A stretch of DNA of 64,000 bases from Streptomyces sp. NBC_00247 (GCF_036188265.1 NZ_CP108093.1:5414001-5478000); one strand, 5' to 3'; positions 8,611-17,252 are shown, counted from the stretch's first letter. The notes: generated by a model from the letters alone, not told the origin. Translations and numbers: made by a program.

Positions 8611-8976
8611 GTGACCCAGATTGACGCAAAGATCGATGCTCTCGTCCCTGCCTGGCTCCACCTCCCCGACATCGCGGAACTCCTCGACGTCGAGGTGACG
8701 CGTGTGCGGCAGTTGGTCAAGGAAGGCCAGCTGATCGCCGTGCGTCGCGGTGAGAACCGGACACTCCAGGTGCCCGCCGCCTTCATCGACGGCGACAAGG
8801 TGGTCAAGGGCCTCGCGGGGACCTTGACGCTCCTGAGGGACGACGGCTATTCCGACGAAGAGATGCTGGACTGGCTCTTCACCCCCGACCCGAGCCTGCC
8901 CGGCACCCCCGCGCAGGCGCTGAGCGAGAATCGCGGGACGGAGGTGAAGCGCCGCGCCCAGGCGCTCGCCGTCTGA
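8611..8976 (+). CDS. Rv2175c-like helix-turn-helix DNA-binding protein
   Basis: The 121-residue protein has a winged/excisionase-like HTH (about 17-55, LPDIAELLDVEVTRVRQLVK) and a C-terminal Rv2175c domain (about 60-118). The M. tuberculosis homologue is a DNA-binding substrate of the kinase PknL, encoded beside it. Here a PASTA kinase lies 4 kb away, separated by the thiamine operon, so the pairing may be conserved. Start is GTG, and a strong hairpin follows. The target DNA is unknown. Confidence 0.85.
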   Translation: MTQIDAKIDALVPAWLHLPDIAELLDVEVTRVRQLVKEGQLIAVRRGENRTLQVPAAFIDGDKVVKGLAGTLTLLRDDGYSDEEMLDWLFTPDPSLPGTPAQALSENRGTEVKRRAQALAV

Positions 8977-8993
8977 CCGAGACGACCGCACAC

Positions 8994-9030
8994 GTGGTCG
9001 CGGGCCGTGCTCTCCACGGCCCGCGACCAC
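8994..9030 (+). terminator. 16-bp perfect hairpin between the Rv2175c-like gene and thiE
   Basis: Arms 8994-9009 and 9015-9030 (GTGGTCGCGGGCCGTG and complement) enclose CTCTC. The stem begins 17 bases after one stop codon and ends 10 bases before the thiE SD, so it could terminate the upstream gene or act on thiE. Confidence 0.85.
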
Positions 9031-9055
9031 GGTGACCCACGGGGGGAAAACCTTC

Positions 9056-9700
9056 ATGACCACGCCGCGCCAGCCGCTCGCCGACGCCCGCCTCTACCTG
9101 TGCACCGACGCCCGCAGGCGCCAGGGCGACCTTCCCGAATTCCTCGACGCCGTCCTCACCTCCGGAGTGGACATCGTCCAGCTGCGCGACAAGGGCATGG
9201 AGGCCGCCGAGGAGCTGGAGCACCTCCAGGTGTTCGCGGACGCCTGCGCACGCCACGGCAAGCTCCTCGCCGTCAACGACCGCGCCGACATCGCCCACGC
9301 CGTCGGCGCCGACGTGCTCCACCTCGGGCAGGGCGACCTGCCGGTCCCCGCCGCCCGCGCGATCATCGGCGGGACCCCGCTGATCGGCCGCTCCACGCAC
9401 GCCGAGGCCGAGGTGGACGCCGCCGTCGCGCAGCCCGGCGTCGACTACTTCTGCACCGGCCCCTGCTGGCCCACCCCGACCAAGCCCGGCCGGCACGCTC
9501 CCGGGCTCGGTCTCGTGCGGTACGCCGCCTCGCTGGACCAGCCCCGCCCGTGGTTCGCCATCGGCGGCATCGACGCGGGCAACCTCGACGAGGTGCTGGA
9601 CGCCGGCGCCCGGCGCGTCGTGGTGGTCCGGGCGATCACCGAGGCCGACGACCCCGCAGAGGCCGCGGCCGGCCTGGCGAAGCGGATCCTCGAACGCTGA
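9056..9700 (+). CDS. thiE: Thiamine-phosphate synthase ThiE
   Basis: The 214-residue TIM barrel joins HMP-pyrophosphate and thiazole phosphate to give thiamine phosphate. Family motifs are VQLRDKG, VNDRADIA, LHLGQGD, IGRSTH and GIDAGN. ATG 9056 follows GGGGGG at 9041-9046; an in-frame GTG at 9032 would lie at the base of the hairpin just upstream. It is on the opposite strand from thiOSG, and I see no second TPP aptamer before it. Confidence 0.94.
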   Translation: MTTPRQPLADARLYLCTDARRRQGDLPEFLDAVLTSGVDIVQLRDKGMEAAEELEHLQVFADACARHGKLLAVNDRADIAHAVGADVLHLGQGDLPVPAARAIIGGTPLIGRSTHAEAEVDAAVAQPGVDYFCTGPCWPTPTKPGRHAPGLGLVRYAASLDQPRPWFAIGGIDAGNLDEVLDAGARRVVVVRAITEADDPAEAAAGLAKRILER

Positions 9701-9840
9701 TCCCGCCTCCCGACCGACTCCGCCGTGGACCCGCGACGGGGGCGGTGCGCGCTGTCCGAGGCGTGGACAGCATTCACTGCAATACGGACAAATGTCCCTC
9801 TCTGGTTGGGGGACGGCCGCACCCTGGTTAATCTCGCGGT

Positions 9841-10755
9841 ATGGCCTTTGGTACCTCTTCCACCCGGACGGACCGCGCGCGCACCGTGCGCGACCTGCTC
9901 GCGTCCGGCACGTCGTACTCCTTCGAGTTCTGGGCGCCCAAGACCGAGAAGGGCGAGCGGAACCTCTGGAACGCGCTGCGCCGGGTCGAGGCCGTGGGTC
10001 CCAGCTTCGTCTCCGTGACGTACGGAGCCGGTGGCTCCACCCGGTCCGGCACGGTCCGGGCGACGCAGCAGATCGCCGCCGACAGCACACTCACCCCCGT
10101 CGCGCACCTCACCGCGGTCAACCACTCCGTCGCGGAGCTGCGCAACATGATCGGGCAGTACGCCGACGCGGGGATCAGGAACATCCTCGCCGTGCGCGGT
10201 GACCCGCCGGGCGACCCGATGGGCGAGTGGGTCGAGCACCCGGAGGGTGTGCGGTATGCCGCCGATCTGGTGCGGCTCATCAAGGAATCCGGCGATTTCT
10301 GCGTGGGTGTCGCCGCGTTTCCCGAAATGCACCCGAGGTCGTCCGACTGGGAGACCGACGTCCGCCATTTCGTCGACAAGTGCCGGGCGGGCGCCGACTA
10401 CGCGATCACCCAGATGTTCTTCGAACCCGGCGACTACCTCCGGATGCGTGAGCGTGTGGTCGCCGCGGGTTGCGATACGCCCATCATCCCCGAGATCATG
10501 CCGGTCACCAGCGTGAAGCAGCTCGAAAGATTTCCCCAGCTGAGCAACGCGGCCGTGCCCAAGGCCCTGGAAGAGCGCATCCACGCGGTCAAGGACGATC
10601 CCGCGGCTGTACGCTCCATTGGCATCGAGTTCGCAACGGAGTTCTGCGCGGAGCTGCTGTCCGAAGGTGTGCCCGGACTGCACTTCATCACGCTCAACAA
10701 CTCGACGGCAACGCTCGAAATCTACGAGAATCTCGGACTGCACAAGCAGTCCTGA
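9841..10755 (+). CDS. metF: 5,10-Methylenetetrahydrofolate reductase
   Basis: The 304-residue FAD-dependent barrel reduces methylene-THF to methyl-THF for methionine synthesis. Motifs include YSFEFWAPKTEKG with the catalytic Glu, VSVTYGAGGST, ILAVRGDPPGD, FPEMHP and ITQMFFEPGDY. The length is normal for bacterial MetF. The start is ATG. The 140-base upstream gap holds the dyad GGACA-AA-TGTCC (9786-9797), which I could not assign to any regulator, and no SAM or cobalamin riboswitch that I recognise. Confidence 0.95.
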   Translation: MAFGTSSTRTDRARTVRDLLASGTSYSFEFWAPKTEKGERNLWNALRRVEAVGPSFVSVTYGAGGSTRSGTVRATQQIAADSTLTPVAHLTAVNHSVAELRNMIGQYADAGIRNILAVRGDPPGDPMGEWVEHPEGVRYAADLVRLIKESGDFCVGVAAFPEMHPRSSDWETDVRHFVDKCRAGADYAITQMFFEPGDYLRMRERVVAAGCDTPIIPEIMPVTSVKQLERFPQLSNAAVPKALEERIHAVKDDPAAVRSIGIEFATEFCAELLSEGVPGLHFITLNNSTATLEIYENLGLHKQS

Positions 10756-10807
10756 CCGGCCGTACCCGTCTCCGATCCGGCGGCGGCGGCCGTAGAAGGG
10801 GGCGGGC

Positions 10808-11731
10808 GTGGGCTGGACGGTCCTCTACATCGCTTTCGGCGTGGTGGCGTTGTGGCTGCTGGGCGAGGTGCTTCTGCAGTACAAGGCGCGGCTGCGCTGG
10901 AGGCTTCTCGCCTTCTCCGGATTCCTCTGCGTGGTGCTCGGCGTCCTGATTCCGTCGGTTCTGGTCATCGCGCTCGGCGCGATCGCCTTCGCGGTCGGTC
11001 AGACCTACGTGACGCTCTCCTTCCGGCGGGGCTTCTCCACCGGCTGGGCCATAGGGGGCAGCCCCGGGGCCAGCCGCCGTCGCCGCGGCCGGCAGCCCTC
11101 CGCCAAGGAGGAGCCCGTCCTCGAAGTCTCCGGCCTGGAGTACGAGGAACCGGCCGCGCCTGTCGGGGACGACCCGGCCGCCGTGTACGAGCCGCAGCCG
11201 ATGCCGGAGGAGACCGGCCAGTACGGCGTGTACAGCCCGAGCCCGTACGCGCAGCCGGACGGCGGCCAGGGGTACCAGGAGCAGCAGCAACCGGCCGACG
11301 CGCAGCCCCAGTACGCCGCCCACGACACGTACGGCGGCTACGGCGAGCCCGCGCAGAACCCCTCGTACAACGGCGGCTACGCCTACGGCACCGACCAGCA
11401 CAGCTATGCGGCGTACTCCGACCCGTACATCGGTACCGGCGGCACGGCCGCTCCGACGTACGCGTCCTACGACGCCTACGGCAACGGTTATGACGCGGGG
11501 TCGGGCGGCGGCTACGCGAACCAGCAGCAGTACACCGAGCCGTACGCTGCCCCCCAGTACGGCTCGGACACCCCGCCGGGCGGTGTCTGGGTGCCGCAGC
11601 AGCGGGAGGGCGAGCAGTACGCGCAGGGCACGCCCGCCCCGTACGGCAGCGGCTATCCGGCCGGCGACGAGGGATACGGCAACGGCGGCTACGGCAACGA
11701 CACCGGCCAGAACGAGCAGCACCGGTACTGA
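10808..11731 (+). CDS. Membrane protein with long Tyr/Gly/Gln/Pro-rich tail
   Basis: The 307-residue protein has two N-terminal membrane helices (about 4-23 and 33-62). A basic stretch (SRRRRGRQ) follows, then about 200 residues rich in Tyr, Gly, Gln, Pro and Ala with YGGY, YGSD and AAYSDPY-like units but no regular repeat. By the positive-inside rule the tail is probably cytoplasmic and disordered. I do not recognise a function; the composition resembles condensate-forming tails. Start is GTG, 52 bases after metF, so it may be in the same transcript. Confidence 0.8.
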   Translation: MGWTVLYIAFGVVALWLLGEVLLQYKARLRWRLLAFSGFLCVVLGVLIPSVLVIALGAIAFAVGQTYVTLSFRRGFSTGWAIGGSPGASRRRRGRQPSAKEEPVLEVSGLEYEEPAAPVGDDPAAVYEPQPMPEETGQYGVYSPSPYAQPDGGQGYQEQQQPADAQPQYAAHDTYGGYGEPAQNPSYNGGYAYGTDQHSYAAYSDPYIGTGGTAAPTYASYDAYGNGYDAGSGGGYANQQQYTEPYAAPQYGSDTPPGGVWVPQQREGEQYAQGTPAPYGSGYPAGDEGYGNGGYGNDTGQNEQHRY

Positions 11732-11750
11732 CGCGGCACCACCACCGCCC

Positions 11751-11785
11751 CTGTGTGCGGCCCCTCCGGTGAGGGGGCGCACACA
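11751..11785. terminator. Bidirectional terminator between convergent genes
   Basis: CTGTGTGCG-G-CCCCTC pairs with GAGGGG-G-CGCACACAG around CGGT. It lies 20 bases after one stop and 61 bases before the next gene's stop on the other strand. Confidence 0.85.
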
Positions 11786-11845
11786 GGTGTCCTCCCCGCC
11801 GCGTCGCGTGCGGGGATGTCGGGCGCCCGGGTCACCGTGCCCGTT

Positions 11846-13363
11846 TCACCGCGATCCCTTGAAGCCGTCGCCTTCCACGATCAGCCCGGCGACCAAGGCG
11901 CCCGACATCCCGGCGTGCGCCGGACCGCCACCGGGGTGCGACCAGCCGCCCGCGAGGTACAGGCCCGGCAGCCGGGTGCGGTTGGCCGCGTGCAGCCGGG
12001 CCCCCGCGGCTCCCGCCAGCGCGGGCGGCGGCACCGAACCGCCGGCGGCCCCCGTCTGCGCCTCCGTCTCGGCGGGGGTGCGCACCTCGGTGTCCAGGAC
12101 CCGCTCGCGCAGCCCGGGGACCGCCTTCCCGGCGGCGGCGATCACCGTCGCGGCGTACCGCTCGCGCAGCGCGGGGTCCTTCCAGTCCACCGGGCCGTGC
12201 GGGGCGACCGTGGCCACCAGCGTCACCGCCTCGTGGTCCTCGTCCGGCCGGGTCGCCGGGTCGTCCGGGCGCAGCACGGTGACCGTGGGCACCCCGGCGA
12301 GCCGCCCGGCGAAGAGTGCCTCCTGCTCCGCGGCTCCGTCCGGCGCGTGCACCACCGTCCGGTGCGGGGCCCCGGCGTCCCGGCCGCCGCGCAGGGAGAG
12401 CATCACGACGAGGCGGCCCGGCAGCGGTCCGGCCCCGGGGCGCGGCTGCACCGGAACATCCCCGGCCGCCCACACGGCCGTCCCCGGCACCAGGTCCGGG
12501 CGGGGGCGTACGCCCATGACCACGTGTCCGGCCTCGGACCGCGCACCGTCCGCCAGCTCCACCCCGGCCGCCCGGCCGTCCTTCTCCACGACCCGGACCA
12601 CCTCCGCGCCGAACACGAACTCCACCCGCCGCGCCAGGCACCGCTCGTACAGCGCCTCGGCCAGCGCCCGCATCCCGCCCGCGACGTACCAGGTGCCGAA
12701 GGTCTCCTCCATGTACGGCAGCAGTGCGGCGCTCGCCGGAGCCTCACGCGGGTCGAGGCCGTACGACAGGGCGCAGCCGTCGAGCAGGGCGGCCAGCCGG
12801 GCATCGGCCAGCTCCCACGCGCCGACCTCGGCCAGGGTGGTGGCCTGCCGGGCCCCGCGCAGCAGCCGGCGCGTCCGGACGGCCGGGTACGGATCACGGC
12901 CGAGCACCTGCCAGTCCGGCCGCAGCGGCTCCTCCAGCAGCGGCCGGCGCGAGCGGTCCCAGGCGTCCCGGGCCCGGTCGAGGAACTCGCCCCACCGGGC
13001 TCCCGCGCCCCCGCCGAGCGCCCCGTCCAGGGCGGCGACCACCCCGGCCCGGGAGGCGTTGGGCAGCGAGACCCGGGTGCCGTCCGCGAAGACGTGATGG
13101 CTCGCCGGATCGACCTGGGTCAGCGTCACCCGCTGCTCCAGGGACTCCTTGCCGGTCTTGACGAAGAGGTCGCGCTGCACGGCCGGCAGGTGCAGCAGGG
13201 CCGGACCGGTGTCGAAGACGAAGCCGTCCCGCTCGTGCCGCCCGAGGGAGCCGCCGTACGTGTCCGACCGCTCGTACACCGTCACCCGGTGGCCTGCCAC
13301 CGCGAGCCGGGCAGCCGCCGCCATGGCGCCCGTCCCGGCGCCGATCACCGCAATTCGTGCCAT
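11846..13363 (-). CDS. CrtI/phytoene-desaturase-like FAD-dependent oxidoreductase
   Basis: The 505-residue protein opens with a dinucleotide-binding motif (IAVIGAGTGAMAAAARL, residues 4-20) followed by VYERSDTYGG. It closes with the C-terminal FAD motif LYLAGGWSHPGGGPAHAGMSGALVAG. Both are typical of phytoene desaturases and related amine/isoprenoid oxidoreductases. There is no phytoene synthase or other carotenoid gene nearby, so the substrate is open. The ATG at 13363 was chosen because MARIAVIGAG is the usual start; the open frame extends 7 codons further. No good SD is visible. Confidence 0.8.
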   Translation of the reverse strand: MARIAVIGAGTGAMAAAARLAVAGHRVTVYERSDTYGGSLGRHERDGFVFDTGPALLHLPAVQRDLFVKTGKESLEQRVTLTQVDPASHHVFADGTRVSLPNASRAGVVAALDGALGGGAGARWGEFLDRARDAWDRSRRPLLEEPLRPDWQVLGRDPYPAVRTRRLLRGARQATTLAEVGAWELADARLAALLDGCALSYGLDPREAPASAALLPYMEETFGTWYVAGGMRALAEALYERCLARRVEFVFGAEVVRVVEKDGRAAGVELADGARSEAGHVVMGVRPRPDLVPGTAVWAAGDVPVQPRPGAGPLPGRLVVMLSLRGGRDAGAPHRTVVHAPDGAAEQEALFAGRLAGVPTVTVLRPDDPATRPDEDHEAVTLVATVAPHGPVDWKDPALRERYAATVIAAAGKAVPGLRERVLDTEVRTPAETEAQTGAAGGSVPPPALAGAAGARLHAANRTRLPGLYLAGGWSHPGGGPAHAGMSGALVAGLIVEGDGFKGSR

Positions 13364-13435
13364 GCCGGTGACTTTATCGACCACCGGCGGACGCCCGGGC
13401 GCCAGGTCGCGCCGCCCGCCGGGACCGGCCGGGCG

Positions 13436-13489
13436 GTCAGCCGTCCGTCCGTCAGCCGTCCGTCCGTCAGCCGTCCGTCCGTCAGCCGT
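13436..13489. repeat. 15-bp tandem repeat, about 3.6 copies
   Basis: The unit GTCAGCCGTCCGTCC is repeated three times without change, followed by a partial copy that contains the stop codon of the DUF4126 gene. Because the unit is a multiple of 3, each copy puts another in-frame TGA on the minus strand. Confidence 0.9.
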
Positions 13490-14099
13490 ACGGCCAGCGT
13501 CGGCCGGCTCCGGCCGTCTCCCGCTCCTGCCGCCGCTGCGCCCGGCGGCGGAGGTAGCGGCGGATGCGGGAGGCGAGCAGGCAGAGCGCCAGCAGGCCGA
13601 GCACCAGCAGCACCGCCGCGACGGATGCCGCCGCCACCGGATGGAATATCGCGAAGGTGATGATCCCCGCCACGCCGAGGTCCTCCGCCGAGCTGACCAC
13701 CACGTTGGAGACCGGCTCGGGGGAGGTGTTGACCGCCATGCGCGTACCGGCCTTGACCAGGTGACTCAGCAACGCCGTCGAACCGCCGACCGCCCCCGCC
13801 GCCAGCTCCGGCAGCGAACCGGAGCCGCCCGCCAGCAGCGCGGCGACGACCGCCCCGGAGACCGGCCTGACCACGGTGTGCACCGTGTCCCAGGCGGTGT
13901 CCAGGTACGGGATCTTGTCCGCCACCGCCTCCAGCAGGAAGAGCAGCGCCGCCACGACGAGGACGTCGGTGCGCTGCAGGGACGCGGGGACCTCGTCGGT
14001 GAGGCCGGTCGCGCCGAAGACGCCGAGGAGCAGGACCACCGCGTACGCGTTGATCCCGCTCGCCCAGCCGCTCGTGAAGACCAAGGGGAGTACGGACAC
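13482..14099 (-). CDS. DUF4126 family membrane protein
   Basis: The 205-residue protein has about five to six hydrophobic segments and the DUF4126 signature: SGWASGINAYAVVLLLG near the start, then LEAVADKIPYLDTAWDTVHT, then FAIFHPVAAAS. The tail is short and basic (SRIRRYLRRRAQRR). The function of the family is unknown. The GTG at 14099 (MSVLPLVFTSGW) fits the usual start; GTG at 14117 or 14147 would add 6 or 16 residues. No clear SD supports any of them. Confidence 0.8.
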   Translation of the reverse strand: MSVLPLVFTSGWASGINAYAVVLLLGVFGATGLTDEVPASLQRTDVLVVAALLFLLEAVADKIPYLDTAWDTVHTVVRPVSGAVVAALLAGGSGSLPELAAGAVGGSTALLSHLVKAGTRMAVNTSPEPVSNVVVSSAEDLGVAGIITFAIFHPVAAASVAAVLLVLGLLALCLLASRIRRYLRRRAQRRQERETAGAGRRWPYG

Positions 14100-14371
14100 G
14101 GAGGCGATCGTAGCCACCTCGCGGCGGCTGCGGATGAGCTCGCGCACACAGGTCTGAGTACGTGTACCCAGTGCTTCGGATGAGTAGGTACGCGGATGGG
14201 CCGCCACCCGCTCGGACGGAAGAGTGGAGGCACGGAAGGGGCACGGTGCCCGGACCGCCGGCACGGGGCGGCGGACGGTCCGTGCCTCCGACGCAACGGG
14301 GGCGCACGACGGAGGAGCCAGGGGCCACGGGGGACCCGGGTCACGGGGGAAGCTCCTCCGGCAGTACGCGG
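14100..14371. other. Gap before DUF4126 gene without recognised gene
   Basis: About 270 bases between the DUF4126 start and the hairpin at 14372. No reading frame here has Streptomyces-like codon use with a supported start. The promoter of the DUF4126 gene must lie here, but I cannot place it. Confidence 0.5.
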
Positions 14372-14423
14372 GACGCCGGTCCGGCGGGGTTCGAGGGGGA
14401 TCGAACTCCGCCGGACCGGCGTC
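14372..14423. terminator. 23-bp hairpin terminator with U tract on the plus strand
   Basis: Arms 14372-14394 and 14401-14423 pair over 23 bp with a single G:T wobble and a 6-nt loop (GGGGGA). TTTT follows directly on the plus strand. The gene it would end by position is the minus-strand TetR gene (stop at 14465), where no U tract follows. Confidence 0.85.
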
Positions 14424-14464
14424 TTTTCCGCTGCCGCGGTACGTCCTGCCGCGGGCCGCCGCGC

Positions 14465-15076
14465 TCAGCGCCCGCTGACCCGGCCGTGCAGAAGCAGCGA
14501 CAGCGCCGAGTGGACCTCGTCGAGCGACCGTTCGGGCTGGAAGGCCTGCCAGTCGAGGGCCGCCACCAGCACCATCCCGACCAGGGCGGCGGCGGTCAGC
14601 GGGATGTCGATCTCCGAACTCAGCTCGCCGTTCTCCACCCCGGCCCGCAGCTCGTCCTCCACCACGGCGACCGCCTCCTGGCGCACCACCAGGAGAGTCG
14701 CCTGCCAGGCCCGGTTGGTGCGCCAGAGCTCGGCCACGTACAGCTGGGTGAAGGCCGGGTAGCGGTCGATGAAGGCCAGACCCGCCCGGATCATCGCGTC
14801 CAGCGCGGCCACCCGGGTCCCGCCGCGGGCGGCGGTCTCGTCGGCAGCCGCCCGCAGCGCGGCGGTCAGCAGACCGACGCCGTGCCGCAGCAGCTCTTCG
14901 AAGAGCTCGGTCTTGCTCTTGAAGTTGTAGTACACCGTGCCCTTGGCCACTTTGGCCCGCTCGGCGATCTCGTCCACCGTGGTCGCCGAGAAACCCTTCT
15001 CGGCGATGAGGGTCACGGCCGCCTCGTAGAGCTTCTGCCGGGTCGCCTGGCGGCGCGTGGTGCCACTGCTTTCCAT
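14465..15076 (-). CDS. TetR family transcriptional regulator
   Basis: The 203-residue protein has an N-terminal TetR HTH (about 10-58: LYEAAVTLIAEKGFSATTVDEIAERAKVAKGTVYYNFKSK region) and a helical ligand-binding C-terminal domain. It is the last gene of an operon with an ABC ATPase and a YhgE/Pip-type permease. A perfect palindrome stands before that operon, so the likely role is repression of its own operon in response to an exported compound. ATG 15076 was chosen; GTG 15091 is an alternative 5 codons upstream. Confidence 0.9.
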   Translation of the reverse strand: MESSGTTRRQATRQKLYEAAVTLIAEKGFSATTVDEIAERAKVAKGTVYYNFKSKTELFEELLRHGVGLLTAALRAAADETAARGGTRVAALDAMIRAGLAFIDRYPAFTQLYVAELWRTNRAWQATLLVVRQEAVAVVEDELRAGVENGELSSEIDIPLTAAALVGMVLVAALDWQAFQPERSLDEVHSALSLLLHGRVSGR

Positions 15077-15131
15077 GCGGTCGATTCTCACAGGTCCGCC
15101 GGTGCTCCGAGCCCGTTCGCGCCGAGCCCGT

Positions 15132-17252
15132 TCACAGACTCAGCTCCGGGTGCAGCCGTTCCAGTGTCCACACCTGCTTGCCGCGGGCGGCGACGGCGGT
15201 CAGCGCGAGGGACCCCGCCGTGAACGCGGCCAGGACCGCGCAGCCCTGCAGGACGGGCCCGGACCCACCGCCGGTGATGAGCCGGCGCAGCGCGTCGACG
15301 ACGTAGCTCATCGGCATCCAGGGGTGGATCGCCTCGAAGAAGCCGGGGCTGGTCCGGACGGGATAGGTGCCGCCGGCCGAGGTCAGCTGGAGCATCAGCA
15401 GCGCCAGCACCAGAATCCGTCCCGCGGCTCCGAACCGGGCGTTCAGCCACTGCACGATCGCGGCGAAGCAGCAGGTCACCAGGGCGAGGAAGGCGACCGT
15501 GGCCACCGGACGCGCCATCTCCAGGCCCAGCCCCCAGTGGAGTACCGACATCAGCGCGGCGACCTGGACCAGGCCGGTCGCGGCCACCGGCAGCCAGCCC
15601 GCGAACGCGGTCCGGCGGGCGGAGGCACCGGCCGCGAGGGCGCGTCGGTTCAGCGGCTGCACCAGCATGTACGCCACCATCGCGCCGACCCAGAGGGAGA
15701 GCGGGATGAAGTAGGGGGCGAAGCCGGTGCCGTAGTTCGGAGCGGCGTGCAGGGACGAGGAGGCGAGACGGACCGGGTCGGCCATCACGCCGGTACGCGC
15801 GTCGCGGTCGGCATCGTCGTAGTCCGGAATCCGGTCGGCCCCGTCGTTCAGACCCTCGGCGAGGGCGGTGGAACCGTCGCTCAGGCGGTGCAGCCCGCTG
15901 TCCAGGCCGGTGGCGCCGGTCTTCAGTTCGCCGACGCCGGTGTCCAGCGCGGTGGCCCCGGACTTCGCCGTGGACAGCCCGGTGTGCAGGGTCCCGGCGC
16001 CCTCGGCGACCCGCTGGGCGCCCGCGTTGAGGGAGTTGACCTTCGCCACCGCCGACTCCAGGTCGTCGCCGAGCGCCGGGGCGTGGTCCGCGAGGTCCTC
16101 CGCCCGCTGCTGCAATACCGTCAGCCGGGTCCGCAGCGAGGCGAGATCGCCGTCCTCGTCCTTCACCAGCGCCCCGACGTCGTCGGCGACCCGGGCCACG
16201 TCGGCCGCCGCCGTCACCGCCTTCTCCAGCGGGCCGCAGACGGCGGGGTCCGGCACCGGCGCGTCCTGGCAGCGCTGCTCGTGCACGGCGGCGAGGTCGT
16301 CCGCGGCGCTGTGCGCGGCGGTGGCCGCGACGGGCGCGGCCTCCACCAGTTCGTCGAGGTTCTCCCGTACGGTCCGCGAGGCGTCGGCGACCAGCCGGGC
16401 GGTGTCCCCGATGGACTCGCCACCGTCCTCCAGGAACGGGCGGACGTCCGCCGCGATCCCGTTGACCTCGTCGGCGAGGAGCTGGGTGCCGTCCGCCACC
16501 TGCCGCGATCCGGTCCGCAGATCGGCGGACCCCCGGTCGAGCGCGGTGATCCCGTCGGAGAGCCGCTCGCTGCCCGCCTTGCTCTCCTGGAGGCCCTCCG
16601 CGAGGTCCTTCGAACCCCGCTCGGCCGTCGCGATACCGCTGTGCAGGTCGTCGGCGCCGGAGGCGGCCTTCGCCGTCGCGTCGTGGAGATCGGAGAAGTC
16701 CACGAAGATCCGGTCGAGGAAGCCGCGCGAGGCGGCGGTCGACGCGGCGGCGCGGATCTCCGAGAACACCGTCCGGGAGATCTGGCCGACGATGTAGTTG
16801 TTGGCATCGTTGGTGCGCACCTGGAGGGCACCGGTCCTGGGGGAGTCGCCACCGCTCGACGCGATCCGCCGACTGAGGTCCGCGGGCAGGGTGAGCGAGA
16901 GGTAGTACGTACCGTCCTCGACACCCCGCCGGGCTTCGGCGGCGCTCACCAGGTGCCACTCGAAGGTCTTGGAGTCCAGCAGTTTCCGGGTGAGTTCCTC
17001 ACCGGCGGCGAGCCGTTCGCCGGCCTTCCCGCCCGCCCGGTCCGCTCCGCCCCCGGATGTCTCGGCGCCCTTGTCCTCGTTGACGAGGGCGACGGGAATC
17101 CGGTCCAGGTGCCCGTAGGGGTCCCAGAAGGACCAGAGGTAGAGAGCCCCGTACAGCAGGGGCAGCAGCAGGAGAGCGGCCAGCGCGGCGCGCGGCAGCT
17201 TCCCCCTGCCGAAGCGTTTCAGCTCAAGCCCGGCCAGACCTGTCGCACGCAT
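15132..17252 (-). CDS. YhgE/Pip-type ABC-2 membrane protein
   Basis: The 706-residue protein has one N-terminal membrane helix (about 20-42) and about five C-terminal helices. Between them is a large extracytoplasmic region rich in Ala, Asp and Gly heptad-like repeats (GLxxLxxG, DGSTALAEGL), as in phage infection protein/YhgE and the MmpL-associated ESX-type secretion accessory EsaA. Known relatives act in export or toxin secretion. It overlaps the ABC ATPase gene by 29 bases, which suggests translational coupling. The cargo is unknown. Confidence 0.87.
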   Translation of the reverse strand: MRATGLAGLELKRFGRGKLPRAALAALLLLPLLYGALYLWSFWDPYGHLDRIPVALVNEDKGAETSGGGADRAGGKAGERLAAGEELTRKLLDSKTFEWHLVSAAEARRGVEDGTYYLSLTLPADLSRRIASSGGDSPRTGALQVRTNDANNYIVGQISRTVFSEIRAAASTAASRGFLDRIFVDFSDLHDATAKAASGADDLHSGIATAERGSKDLAEGLQESKAGSERLSDGITALDRGSADLRTGSRQVADGTQLLADEVNGIAADVRPFLEDGGESIGDTARLVADASRTVRENLDELVEAAPVAATAAHSAADDLAAVHEQRCQDAPVPDPAVCGPLEKAVTAAADVARVADDVGALVKDEDGDLASLRTRLTVLQQRAEDLADHAPALGDDLESAVAKVNSLNAGAQRVAEGAGTLHTGLSTAKSGATALDTGVGELKTGATGLDSGLHRLSDGSTALAEGLNDGADRIPDYDDADRDARTGVMADPVRLASSSLHAAPNYGTGFAPYFIPLSLWVGAMVAYMLVQPLNRRALAAGASARRTAFAGWLPVAATGLVQVAALMSVLHWGLGLEMARPVATVAFLALVTCCFAAIVQWLNARFGAAGRILVLALLMLQLTSAGGTYPVRTSPGFFEAIHPWMPMSYVVDALRRLITGGGSGPVLQGCAVLAAFTAGSLALTAVAARGKQVWTLERLHPELSL

